Below, piece after piece: positions 9,331 to 17,394 of a stretch of DNA of 64,000 nt. Under the pieces are notes generated by a model. It ran no database searches and was not told the DNA's origin. It was given only the letters and a program-made list of their open reading frames with translations. This DNA comes from Planktothricoides raciborskii GIHE-MW2 (GTDB lineage: Bacteria; Cyanobacteriota; Cyanobacteriia; Cyanobacteriales; Laspinemataceae), in contig NZ_CP159837.1 in the NCBI RefSeq assembly GCF_040564635.1, forward strand, positions 5,381,001 to 5,445,000, read 5' to 3'. Within the stretch, counting starts at the first letter, position 1. The number at the start of each line of letters is the position of its first letter. The position numbers and the translations under genes were made by a program.

Positions 9331-9896
9331 TGTCTATAAAACTCGGTAAAATTGTATATTATTCCGGCGAATTTTATATTCAACGGGATAGGGAGGATCG
9401 CTTTGAAAAGTATAATCCCAATAAGGATGATGAAAGCTTGCTTCGTGACGGAGATCAGTTAAAAGTTCCGGCGGGGGTGACGGTCAAAGTACAATGCGAT
9501 CATAATGATCGAATAGTGACCGTAGCGCAAGAGAGAAGAGTTCCAGTGAAAAATATTTGTCCGATTCCCGTTCCTTTCAGAAGTTCTCAGATTATCTCTG
9601 AAAGACTCACAACACTATCTTTTTGTGAAGCGGGGGAAAAGTCTCAACATCGGCATCCTGAAAAACTGGGAGAAATTGCTGAGTATCCGGTTGGTAAAAA
9701 ATTTCAAATCAAACGGCATTCTTGGGCTGGGTTTAAAGATTATCACTCTACCTGGGGAACGGGACTTTATGAAGGAGATCAACTGAAAGTTCCGCCAGGA
9801 GTGACGGTGAAAGTCAGATTTGAGAATAACGAGGAAGTCCAAGTGACTGATAATAACCAACCCTGGGATTTACTGGATAATTGGCAGAATCAGTGA
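9330..9896 (+). CDS. Hypothetical protein with two repeated domains
   Basis: A 188-residue protein I do not recognise. It is an internal duplication. The first half contains YYSGEFYIQRD...GDQLKVPAGVTVKVQC; the second contains EYPVGKKFQIKRH...GDQLKVPPGVTVKVRF. Each half looks like a small beta-rich module, reminiscent of the FecR-like modules that cyanobacteria place in signalling proteins, but this is only a resemblance. It overlaps the stop of the TPR membrane protein (TAATG), which strongly suggests that the two products act together. No signal peptide or membrane segment is visible. Confidence 0.65.
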   Translation: MSIKLGKIVYYSGEFYIQRDREDRFEKYNPNKDDESLLRDGDQLKVPAGVTVKVQCDHNDRIVTVAQERRVPVKNICPIPVPFRSSQIISERLTTLSFCEAGEKSQHRHPEKLGEIAEYPVGKKFQIKRHSWAGFKDYHSTWGTGLYEGDQLKVPPGVTVKVRFENNEEVQVTDNNQPWDLLDNWQNQ

Positions 9897-10076
9897 GGTC
9901 TGCATAATTACTCATTGAGACTTTGATTACTGTTCAAGCTTGATGAGATTTAGGTCAAGGCGATCGCTTTTAAGAAGCATTAACCAACATTAGCCAACAT
10001 CACCAACCACTTGACAAAGGATCTAAACTAGATTGGGACTGAAGAATCAACCGAATTAGTTAGTTTTTATCGCTCA

Positions 10077-13000
10077 ATGACTTTAACGCAAGTTTGGGGT
10101 GCTTTTCTGATTTTCACCGTCTGTCCTATATTGGGCGGACTACCCCTAATCGCCTGGATTACATGGGCCCTGACTCGGCGAAAATTGGCCGAATTGGGTA
10201 CGGGCAATATTGGTGTGTCGGCAGCCTTTTACCACGGGGGTAAATTGGCGGGAATTTTGGCGGTGATTTCAGAAGCCCTCAAGGGAATTGCGGCGGTTTT
10301 ATTAGCAAGGCAATTTTTTCCCCAAAACCCAGAGTGGGAATTGGTGGCTTTAATTGCTTTGGTCATGGGCCGTTATTGGTTGGGCAAAGGCGCGGGAACC
10401 ACCAATGTAGTCTGGGGGTTTGTCGTCCACGACTGGCGCATTGCTGGGTTGATTTTTTTGATTGGTGGGGTGAGTTTTACCATTTTGCGGGAACGCCAAT
10501 GGGGACGGACTGGGGTGTTGATACTCATGCCCACGATTACGGCACTATTATATTGGCAACAGTGGGAGCGAACCTGGTTAGCGGCTATTCTAAGTCTGTT
10601 GTTATTTTGGATTTATGCACAAATGCCCGATGATTTAGACCTCCCCCCAGAAGAAACTCACCGAGAGTCGGAGAAGATGTTTCGTTTTTTTCAGGGCGAT
10701 CGCGCCTGCAAAACTCTGAATCAACCCCTAGATCCCAGAAAAGTCGGTCAAAAAGCGGCGACCCTCTCTCAACTGAAACGCTGGGGCTATCCGGTGCCCC
10801 CAGGATGGGTTCTGTTGCCCGGAGATGACCCGGAAGCTTTGATCGCCAGCCTGAACCCTAGCCCCAAGTCTCCTTTTATTGTCCGGTCTTCCGGGATTAA
10901 TGAAGATTTAGATACTGCTTCCGCTGCCGGTCAGTATGCCAGTATCCCGAATATTTGCGATCGCCTTGCCTTGCAACAAGCGATTACTGACTGTTTAAAC
11001 TCCTACGATCGCCCTGGGGCAGTCAAATATCGGCAAGATCGAAACATTGGCGATGCGGCGATCGCTGTCTTAATTCAGCCCCAAATTCGCGGCGTCTTTT
11101 CTGGCGTCGCTTTCAGCCGTGACCCGATCCAGCGTCAGGGAGACGCGGTGATGATTGAAGCCTTACCGGGAGACTGTAGCCAAGTCGTCTCTGGCAAAAA
11201 AACCCCGGAACGCTATCAAGTTTTGGTCAGTGCAGCGAAAGCCACCGATCCCACCGATCCGATCGATTCAACAAGCTATCCCCCGGAAAATATCAGAAAT
11301 AGCAGTTGGAAACTTCCCCCAGACCTGAACCTGCCCATCCAAGGCAAAGGCGATATTCCGGCGATCGTCATCGAACAAATCGCTTTTTTAGCCCGTCACA
11401 TAGAAAACCGTTATCACGGCATCCCCCAGGACATCGAATGGACTTATGATGGCCAAAAATTTTGGATTTTGCAAAGTCGTCCCATCACCACCTTACTACC
11501 GATTTGGACGCGCAAAATTGCCGCCGAAGTCATCCCCGGAATCATTCATCCCCTCACTTGGTCAATTAATCGTCCCTTAACCTGCGGTGTTTGGGGTGAA
11601 CTTTTTACCCTCGTCCTCCAAGACCAAGCCCAAGGTCTTAATTTTCAAGAAACCGCCACCTTACATTATTCTCAGGCTTATTTTAACGCCTCTTTATTAG
11701 GAGAAATTTTTCGCCGCATGGGTTTACCTCCAGAAAGCTTAGAATTTCTCACCAGAGGATCTAAATTTAGCCAACCTCCCCTCACCGCTACCCTGAAAAA
11801 TATTCCCGGTTTGCTTCGATTAATTGGTCGAGAAATCCAACTAGCCGATGACTTTTACAGAGCCTATAAAAATCGCTTTGGCCACGCATTAACTAAGCTG
11901 GCAAAACAACGGGATCAAAGTTGGGATTTCACTGCCATAAAATTAACCCCGAAATCCCTAATTGAACGAATTGATGCGATATTAGAATTGCTTTCCGATT
12001 GCACCTACTACAGTATTTTAGCCCCGTTAAGTTTTGCTTTCCGTCGAACTTTATTGCGAGTAGAAGATAGTGAACTAGACTATAGCCAAACCCCGGAAGT
12101 GGCCGCAGTGCGATCGCTCCAAGAACTCGCCAACAACACCCGGATGCTACTGCCTAATTTAAATCAACTGTTGCCAGATTATCAAAACCAAGGCGGTGAC
12201 TCTTCCCAACTCTTTGCCACTCTAGCGGAAATTCCCGAAGGTCAAACCGTCTTCGATCAATTTGAACAATTCCTTAACCGCTACGGATATCTCAGCGAAA
12301 CAGCCACCGATATCACCGTTCCTCGCTGGAAAGAAAACCCCCGGTTCTTAAGAAATTTATTTGCCCAATTGCTTTTTCATCCCTCCCCTGTCCCAGTCAA
12401 AACTTATAGCTCCAACGTCCCAACCCACATTGTCCAGAAACGCCTTCAACTCAAAGGCAAAGTGACAGAAGTTTATCATAAACTTTTAGCGGAACTGCGC
12501 TGGAGTATCTTAGCCTTAGAAAAACTTTGGCTCAATGCCGAACTATTTTTTGAATCCGGAGATATCTTTTTTTTGGAATTATCAGAAATTCGTCAATTAT
12601 TGCCCCTGGATTTATCGAGTATTGCCACGAACACTGAACTAATCGAAGAAGTTCTCGATCCCCTGTATGACTTAATCGAAGCCCGTCGGGATCAACGGCA
12701 ACAAGATGCGGAAATTCCCTCAGTCCCGCTAATTGTTTATGGGAACTCTCCCCCGACCAGTCCCAAATCCTACCTCGTAACTTCCGAAGCCCAAATCCAG
12801 GGAATTGGTGCCAGTCCCGGAGTGATTCAAGGTCGAATCAAAATTCTGAAAACTTTGCAGTTATCCGCCACCATTGACCGAGAAACTATTCTCGTTGTCC
12901 CCTATACCGACGCTGGTTGGGCTCCTTTGTTAGCCCGCGCTGGGGGCATCATTGCCGAAGTGGGCGGTCAACTCTCTCATGGGGCGATCGTTGCCCGTGA

Positions 13001-13106
13001 ATATGGAATTCCCGCCGTGATGGACATTCACGATGCCATGCAAATTTTCCGCGATGGCGATCTAGTCAGAATTGATGGTGGTCAAGGAATTGTCGAATTG
13101 CTCTAA
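10077..13106 (+). CDS. Fusion of PlsY-like acyltransferase and PEP-synthase-like domains
   Basis: Three parts are readable in 1009 residues. Residues 1-185 are a multi-span membrane domain whose GTGNIGVSAAFYHGGKLAGI resembles the PlsY glycerol-3-phosphate acyltransferase motif GSGNIGATN. Residues about 205-480 are a pyruvate/phosphate-dikinase N-terminal ATP-binding domain (VGQKAATLSQLKRWGYPVPPG, FIVRSSGINED, DIEWTYDGQKFWILQSRPIT). The last 95 residues are the swivelling PEP-utiliser domain with the phosphohistidine motif GGQLSHGAIVARE. The middle (480-900) is helical and less conserved. The separate PEP-binding TIM barrel of true PEP synthase seems absent, so it is probably not a normal PEP synthase. 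Its substrate is unknown. Start ATG at 10077. Confidence 0.85.
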   Translation: MTLTQVWGAFLIFTVCPILGGLPLIAWITWALTRRKLAELGTGNIGVSAAFYHGGKLAGILAVISEALKGIAAVLLARQFFPQNPEWELVALIALVMGRYWLGKGAGTTNVVWGFVVHDWRIAGLIFLIGGVSFTILRERQWGRTGVLILMPTITALLYWQQWERTWLAAILSLLLFWIYAQMPDDLDLPPEETHRESEKMFRFFQGDRACKTLNQPLDPRKVGQKAATLSQLKRWGYPVPPGWVLLPGDDPEALIASLNPSPKSPFIVRSSGINEDLDTASAAGQYASIPNICDRLALQQAITDCLNSYDRPGAVKYRQDRNIGDAAIAVLIQPQIRGVFSGVAFSRDPIQRQGDAVMIEALPGDCSQVVSGKKTPERYQVLVSAAKATDPTDPIDSTSYPPENIRNSSWKLPPDLNLPIQGKGDIPAIVIEQIAFLARHIENRYHGIPQDIEWTYDGQKFWILQSRPITTLLPIWTRKIAAEVIPGIIHPLTWSINRPLTCGVWGELFTLVLQDQAQGLNFQETATLHYSQAYFNASLLGEIFRRMGLPPESLEFLTRGSKFSQPPLTATLKNIPGLLRLIGREIQLADDFYRAYKNRFGHALTKLAKQRDQSWDFTAIKLTPKSLIERIDAILELLSDCTYYSILAPLSFAFRRTLLRVEDSELDYSQTPEVAAVRSLQELANNTRMLLPNLNQLLPDYQNQGGDSSQLFATLAEIPEGQTVFDQFEQFLNRYGYLSETATDITVPRWKENPRFLRNLFAQLLFHPSPVPVKTYSSNVPTHIVQKRLQLKGKVTEVYHKLLAELRWSILALEKLWLNAELFFESGDIFFLELSEIRQLLPLDLSSIATNTELIEEVLDPLYDLIEARRDQRQQDAEIPSVPLIVYGNSPPTSPKSYLVTSEAQIQGIGASPGVIQGRIKILKTLQLSATIDRETILVVPYTDAGWAPLLARAGGIIAEVGGQLSHGAIVAREYGIPAVMDIHDAMQIFRDGDLVRIDGGQGIVELL

Positions 13107-13138
13107 AATTACCCTGCAACAATCAGTAAATTTACTTA

Positions 13139-14318
13139 AGCTCTTCCGCATTTAAACTGGGATAACAGCATTTCCCTTGTTTTTTAACTTTCGAGACCAT
13201 TTAATAATTAAACCTCCTTGATTTAATAATTTATGTAATAAAAATTCCAGTTCCTCAATTGAAGTAAATAGTCGATTGGCAATATATTCTTTACTCCAGT
13301 GCCACACCAACTCCATTAAGTTGTAATCTGGACTATATTCTGGAAGAAATTCTAGATGTATGTTTGGCATTTCTGACTCAATTTTATCAAGGCAATCCTG
13401 TTTTTTATGAAAACTGGCATTGTCCAGAATTATCACAATTTTTGGTCTGGTCACAGAAAAATCTTCCGCTCGGTTCCCTCGGTCAACCCACTCTTCTATT
13501 ACTTCTTGATAAAAAATCTGTAGAACGTCATAAAAACTTTCCGAATTGCTTTTATTTAAAAAATATACAAATCTTTTTTGAGCGGAGTACCCGAATGATC
13601 CCATTACATTGACCCTTCCTTTTCTGCTCCCATTACCTTACTTACGAGGTCTTCCTTTTTTATACCAATTTTTTCTTCTTATTACTCTTAAACTAGATCC
13701 GCTTTCGTCCCAAAATTATACCTGTAAAAGCTCTTTTTTTTCTATTTGCAAATATTTTTTTATTTTTGGCTAAAATGCTTCTCTATTGACCTCATTTCTC
13801 TGGAAATCCAAGCTATACTTTGCCCACAGGTAAACATACTTTTTTTACCTTATCCTCCGCACTTGAGACCCGCTCAGTTTAATTCCAGTAACTATTTCTA
13901 GATAAGTAGCTAGTCTCGCAGCCGTCCATCTCCAAACTCATATCCCAGTTCTTTGGGTTCGGTCTCTATAGTTGTTAATAAAATTTATATATATTCATCT
14001 GTAACTTTCTTGTTGTTTCCTTTCATTCTTTCATCTTTTAAACTTTCTAGATTGTCTGGATCTCCATGAACGCACCAGTATGAAACTGTGTTAATTGAGC
14101 AGCCAATAAATTCAGCTATTTTAGCTTGTGTCTTTCCGTCATTGAGTAAGAGAATTATTAAAATCCTTTCTCGGATTTCTCCATTTTCTTCCTCTTTCAA
14201 GGCTTTCTGAAGTTTCAGATGAGTCTCTGGCGTTAAATGATTCTTGGCTGGCATTCGCGTGCTGGTGATTTGGCTGAACTTTTATTGCTATTATACCCAA
14301 TTTAAGTGCCGAACAGCT
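13139..14318 (-). mobile_element. Decayed IS630-type insertion sequence
   Basis: The ends are visible. The left end reads AGCTCTTCCGCATTTAAAC and the complement of the right end reads AGCTGTTCGGCACTTAAAT, imperfect terminal inverted repeats of about 30 bases. Both ends are flanked by TA (13137-13138 and 14319-14320), the target duplication typical of IS630/Tc1 elements. The element is 1180 bases and carries one broken transposase gene on the minus strand. It sits 32 bases after the PlsY/PEP fusion gene and cuts off an ATPase gene on its right side. Confidence 0.85.
13152..14254 (-). pseudogene. IS630-family transposase, broken
   Basis: The 5' part (13985-14254) encodes a helix-turn-helix domain starting MPAKNHLTPETHLKLQKALK with KTQAKIAEFIGCSINTVSYW. 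The 3' part (13152-13604) encodes the DDE_3 catalytic core with IVIILDNASFHKK and FLPEYSPDYNLMELVW, the second Asp and the final Glu of the triad. Between them the frame is damaged. The first catalytic Asp is still legible as FWDESGSSLRVIRRKNWYKK (about 13645-13720, minus strand), but an in-frame TAA at 13639-13641 separates it from the core, and more frame breaks lie upstream. The protein cannot be made as one chain, so the copy is inactive by itself. Confidence 0.85.
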
Positions 14319-14320
14319 TA

Positions 14321-14581
14321 TGTTAACTCAAACACAATATTTCCTTGACTATCTCTACTGTGTAATTCTCGGAATCTACTCCGGCGATCCCAGGCTTTCC
14401 TCAATCCATCACTAAAGCATTCAGCTAAAAAAGCAAATACATCAAAAATGGTTTATTTTCCACTGCCATTCGGCGATAAAAATACCGTTACTGGAGTAAT
14501 AATTTTTAATTATATATCCCGTAATGCTCGGTAATTTTGAACTCGCAGTGATTCTAGTCTATGGATAGATTTTATAGCCAT
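14321..14581 (-). pseudogene. N-terminal fragment of an AAA/RecF-like ATPase
   Basis: Reading the minus strand from the ATG at 14581 gives MAIKSIHRLESLRVQNYRAL, then a P-loop NGSGK and [18 protein letters not shown], the usual N-terminus of cyanobacterial RecF/SMC-like ATPases whose Walker A is PNGSGKST. There are in-frame stops after about residue 22 (RDI*) and right after NGSGK, and the gene ends abruptly at the IS630 border at 14319. No remaining 3' part exists on the other side of the element, so the rest was deleted. Confidence 0.75.
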
Positions 14582-14867
14582 ATTTTGATTCGTATTTTTT
14601 ACTTGTTTTAACTTGTTTTAACTTGAAGATTGGGTTAGCATATCATACCCGATCGCCCAAGGTTTTATCTTACCTCAGAAATCAGGCTGATTTGATTGTG
14701 GAGTCCTTTTGCTCATGCGATCGCTTTCCCACGAAAAAAAACCTGGAGTCAGAAACAGGGTTTCTTTGTACCATCTCAGTTTTGACACAAAAATTGTCAT
14801 AGAAACCCGGTTTCTTTTTCCTCAACGGGCGATTCCCGCAAGGAATCCGATCAAAGCGGAATCCCTT
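14582..14867. other. Spacer with palindromic repeat pair
   Basis: No gene seen. It contains two direct TTGTTTTAAC repeats near 14605-14625 and two copies, about 45 bases apart, of the AGAAACCCGGTTTCT palindrome type: a decayed one near 14752-14764 and an intact one at 14801-14815. Confidence 0.55.
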
Positions 14868-14928
14868 TAATTATCCGTTAGTGGTGGGGCAATAGGTGAC
14901 AAATGGGTAGAATAGTTTGGCTAGATGA
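14868..14928 (+). pseudogene. Ghost of a hicB-hicA junction
   Basis: The stretch TTATCCGTTAGTGGTGGGGC, followed by the AATAGGTGACAAATGGGTAG boundary, copies the end of hicB and the start of hicA found intact at 15190-15250 (YPLVVGQ stop, then MGRLAG). It lies 66 bases upstream of the intact hicB. Only the junction survives. A second ghost, closer in sequence to this one than to the intact genes, is at 23675-23732. Confidence 0.7.
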
Positions 14929-14993
14929 TTGGGAAAATTTGATAAAATTTGCTTAAATCTCGATTTTCTAGCATCCTCACCTTTCTCGACCTT

Positions 14994-15224
14994 ATGGAAA
15001 AAATCCTTAACCTTCAGATTGAAAAACTCCCAGAAGGGGTGTACTTGGCAACCTCTGATGAACTGCCTGGGTTAGTGGCCCAGGGACGAACCATAACTGA
15101 AACCTTGGAAATTGCCCGTGATGTGGCACGAAAACTATTAGAAGCCAAAGCGGAACGAAACCAAACAGACTTATTAAAACCCATAGGTGATCGCTTCAAC
15201 TATCCGTTAGTAGTGGGGCAGTAG
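14994..15224 (+). CDS. hicB: HicB-type antitoxin
   Basis: A 76-residue protein starting MEKILNLQIEKLPEGVYLAT with SDELPGLVAQGRTITETLEI, the partial RNase-H-like fold of HicB antitoxins. I chose the ATG at 14994; the frame is open further upstream but the fold begins here. It ends 7 bases before hicA. The order hicB-hicA, common in cyanobacteria, suggests a type II toxin-antitoxin pair in which HicB neutralises the mRNA interferase HicA. No C-terminal DNA-binding domain is visible, so autoregulation is uncertain. Confidence 0.88.
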   Translation: MEKILNLQIEKLPEGVYLATSDELPGLVAQGRTITETLEIARDVARKLLEAKAERNQTDLLKPIGDRFNYPLVVGQ

Positions 15225-15231
15225 GTGAAAA

Positions 15232-15462
15232 ATGGGCAGATTAGCTGGATTTCGTTATCGAGAAATTGTCAAAATTCTTAAATCTTTTGGCTTCGTTTTT
15301 GACCGACAAGCCGCAGGCAGCCATGAAATTTGGTATAATCCTGACAGAAATTTTTATACCACTATTCCCAATCACCCAGGGGATATGCCAGAGGGAACTC
15401 TCCGGGCAATTCTTAAGCAAGCTGATATTACTCCCGAAGACTTTCTCAACGCCTCAAAGTAA
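15232..15462 (+). CDS. hicA: HicA-type mRNA interferase toxin
   Basis: A 76-residue protein of the HicA/YcfA family with a double-stranded-RNA-binding-like fold. The core RQAAGSHEIWYN holds the catalytic His of the GSH motif, and NHPGDMPEGTLRAILKQADI is the typical C-terminal half. Length is slightly above the family's usual 60-70 residues. It follows hicB by 7 bases and both look intact, so the pair should work. A palindromic AGAAACCCGGTTTCT repeat begins directly after the stop codon (15464-15478). Confidence 0.9.
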   Translation: MGRLAGFRYREIVKILKSFGFVFDRQAAGSHEIWYNPDRNFYTTIPNHPGDMPEGTLRAILKQADITPEDFLNASK

Positions 15463-15524
15463 AAGAAACCCGGTTTCTGATATCGGAGGCGATCGAAGCG
15501 ATTCACTTGCCAAAAGAGACAGTG

Positions 15525-15693
15525 GTAGGGTGGGTTAGGCGACGACAATATGTAGCAAAAAACCTTGATATTTAGATCCGCCGTAACCCACCATCATTCC
15601 CGGAATTGAGGCGCGATCGCTCTTTCACAAATCGTCATCACTGCGATATATTTCAATTTTATTCATGTTATCTCTAGATTAAATAGAAGCGCA
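15525..15693. repeat. GTAGGGTGGGTTAGGC repeat element, copy 1
   Basis: Begins with GTAGGGTGGGTTAGGCG and has a matching right arm CGCCGTAACCCACC ending at 15592, so it folds as a long hairpin. Similarity to the copy at 16429 extends on through GATATATTTCAATTTTATT and TTATCTCTAGATTAAATA to about 15693. No coding capacity. Looks like a miniature mobile element or a decayed remnant of one. Confidence 0.8.
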
Positions 15694-15711
15694 ATAAATC
15701 AAAGCTTTTAT

Positions 15712-16098
15712 TTATGGATATTTCAATAAATTCAGTTCAGAGATAAAGCGATAATCTCGTTGGTTTTTACTCAGTAGGGGAATTTGATTTTCAATCGCTG
15801 TGGCAGCGATCAAAGCGTCTGCTATCAATAACCCATGACTCAGATAGTAGCTACGCATTAATTCTTCTGCTTTGGTAGATATCTCACGGTTCAGTTGAAA
15901 AATCGAAAACTGTCTAAGGAATTTGTCCAAAGCTTCTAACTCTTGTTTATTGCGACAGCCAACAATTAACTCTAACTCAGTAATTATACTAATTGTTAGC
16001 AAAAATTTTTGTGATTCTTTAACCAGACGTTCTTTAGCAATTGAGTCGTTATTTGCCAAGTCAATCAAGAGATCGGTGTCGATCAAAATGGAGTTCAT
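15712..16098 (-). CDS. vapC: VapC-like PIN-domain ribonuclease toxin
   Basis: A 128-residue PIN-domain protein. It starts ILIDTDLLIDL, with the first catalytic Asp at residue 7. It has TELELIVG with the conserved Glu near 42 and a C-terminal LLIADALIAATA with the third acidic residue. PIN toxins cleave RNA. Its start codon lies one base past the stop of the upstream antitoxin gene, the usual antitoxin-toxin order. Nothing in the sequence suggests damage. Confidence 0.9.
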   Translation of the reverse strand: MNSILIDTDLLIDLANNDSIAKERLVKESQKFLLTISIITELELIVGCRNKQELEALDKFLRQFSIFQLNREISTKAEELMRSYYLSHGLLIADALIAATAIENQIPLLSKNQRDYRFISELNLLKYP

Positions 16099-16099
16099 T

Positions 16100-16342
16100 T
16101 TACTGATGCCAATGTTGTTGTCGGATATTTCTCACCCATTGACTACTGTTTTGGGTATCTTGCCGATCGCTCCACATTCCAATAAAAGGTTGCTCCTCTA
16201 ATTGCAGAGGATTAATCGGTGAGTTTTGCTTGGTTTCATAACGTTTTTTTAAGACTGCAACCAGATCGGCAATAATCTTTTGAGATTCTTCCGGGAGTTC
16301 TTGAATTTCTAGGAGCAGTTTCTCAGCAGAGGAAAAAGACAT
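16100..16342 (-). CDS. vapB: VapB-like antitoxin
   Basis: An 80-residue protein beginning MSFSSAEKLLLEIQELPEES, with QKIIADLVAVLKKRYE and a C-terminal tail FIGMWSDRQDTQNSSQWVR. This is a common cyanobacterial antitoxin type found beside PIN toxins: a helical N-terminal dimerisation/DNA-binding part and a tail whose GMW-D-S-WVR pattern wraps the toxin. It is followed after one base by the PIN gene, so both are translated from one message. The pair looks complete and active. Confidence 0.82.
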   Translation of the reverse strand: MSFSSAEKLLLEIQELPEESQKIIADLVAVLKKRYETKQNSPINPLQLEEQPFIGMWSDRQDTQNSSQWVRNIRQQHWHQ

Positions 16343-16428
16343 TTTTCGGCGGTAATGCAGAATATTTAATCCTATAATACCACAAAATATTCAAAAAGTC
16401 CAAAATTCTAAAAGTTGTAGCGCAATTT

Positions 16429-16655
16429 GTAGGGTGGGTTAGGCGGTGACAATATGTAGCAAAAAACCGTGATATTTAGATCCGCCGTAACCCACCGTCA
16501 TGGCAGGGATTCATGCGCGATCGCTCTTTCGCAAATCGTCATCACTGCGATATATTTCAATTTTATTAATGTTATCTCTAGATTAAATAGAAAAGCAAAA
16601 ATAGGCGATCGCTCTTTCACAACCTTTCACAACCGGCAAAGAAACCGGGTTTCTG
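16429..16655. repeat. GTAGGGTGGGTTAGGC repeat element, copy 2
   Basis: Same element as at 15525: left arm GTAGGGTGGGTTAGGCGG at 16429 and right arm CCGCCGTAACCCACC ending at 16496, with matching flanking sequence to about 16590. Its right side continues with a HIP1 site, CTTTCACAACCTTTCACAAC and the AGAAACCGGGTTTCT palindrome to 16655. That composite right side is shared with copy 3 at 24253, so the whole 220-base unit has been copied. Confidence 0.8.
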
Positions 16656-16669
16656 ACCTCCGAGGCGAT

Positions 16670-16831
16670 TTAACGAAATATTTTCACCTTTTCTAGCGAA
16701 AGCGATAAAGATTTCGCCGTTTGTTCTATAGTTAAAGTGCCTCTTGCTCCCAAAATGGCAACACTTATCGGCTGATTGTAGCAATTCGCTATGACCTGGG
16801 AATTATTTTCATCCGATTTATTGGCACTCAT
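16670..16831 (-). CDS. Small hypothetical protein
   Basis: A 53-residue frame from the ATG at 16831, MSANKSDENNSQ then GARGTLTIEQTAKSLSLSLE. I do not recognise it. The composition is plausible for a protein and one segment could be a helix-turn-helix, but it is short, ends close to a repeat element, and may be the remaining 5' part of a lost gene. It is divergent from the HTH gene at 16882, so the two could share a 50-base promoter region. Confidence 0.3.
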   Translation of the reverse strand: MSANKSDENNSQVIANCYNQPISVAILGARGTLTIEQTAKSLSLSLEKVKIFR

Positions 16832-16881
16832 AGCGAGTATGACAAAGTAGATGCAGAAATTGTTTAAATAGAGGTCAATAT

Positions 16882-17256
16882 ATGGAAGTGCGCCCAATTA
16901 GAACTGAAACCGATTATCAGGAAGCCCTTCGAGAAATCGAGTTACTATTTAATGCCGCCCCAAACAGTCCTGAGTCCGATCGCTTAGATATCCTCAGCAC
17001 TTTGGTGGAAGTCTATGAGAAAAAACAAATTGCGATCGCCATTCCCGATCCGATCGAAGCGATTCACTATTATATGGAAACTCGTGGATGGTCTCGTCGC
17101 GATCTAGAGTCCTGTCTCGGCAGTCGAGCTAGAGTATCTGAGGTATTATCTCGGCAACGTCCCTTGACTTTGAATATGATTCGGAAGTTGAATCAAGAAC
17201 TGGGAATTCCTGCTGAAATTCTCATTCAACCCTATCAGGCAAAAATCCCCGCGTAA
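16882..17256 (+). CDS. HigA-like helix-turn-helix antitoxin/regulator
   Basis: A 124-residue protein of the type annotated as HigA-family or ImmA/IrrE-associated regulator in cyanobacteria. The N-terminal TETDYQEALREIELLFNA and IPDPIEAIHYYMETRGWSRR lead into a Cro/C1-type HTH (RDLESCLGSRARVSEVLSRQ, TLNMIRKLNQELGIPAEI). Such proteins usually lie beside a HigB-type toxin, but none is seen within 500 bases on either side, so this is an orphan antitoxin or a stand-alone regulator. ATG at 16882. The frame is intact. Confidence 0.75.
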   Translation: MEVRPIRTETDYQEALREIELLFNAAPNSPESDRLDILSTLVEVYEKKQIAIAIPDPIEAIHYYMETRGWSRRDLESCLGSRARVSEVLSRQRPLTLNMIRKLNQELGIPAEILIQPYQAKIPA

Positions 17257-17259
17257 GTC

Positions 17260-17385
17260 ACCAACAATTAAGCAGGAGGCGATCGCCGATGGAAGAGCGA
17301 TCGCTGCTAATTCTCTGCTGAAATTACTGACTACATTGCCAGATATTGCCGGTGATTTTCCTGAGATTGATGAAGCAATACTTTG
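17260..17385 (+). pseudogene. Possible tail of a lost AbrB/MazE-like antitoxin
   Basis: One open frame reads QEAIADGRAIAANSLLKLL then TTLPDIAGDFPEIDEAIL and a TGA at 17383-17385. The acidic PDI...DFPEI ending resembles the C-terminal tail of AbrB/MazE-type antitoxins. There is no start codon or N-terminal DNA-binding part. Weak evidence from composition only. Confidence 0.25.
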
Positions 17386-17394
17386 AGGTGGGGA

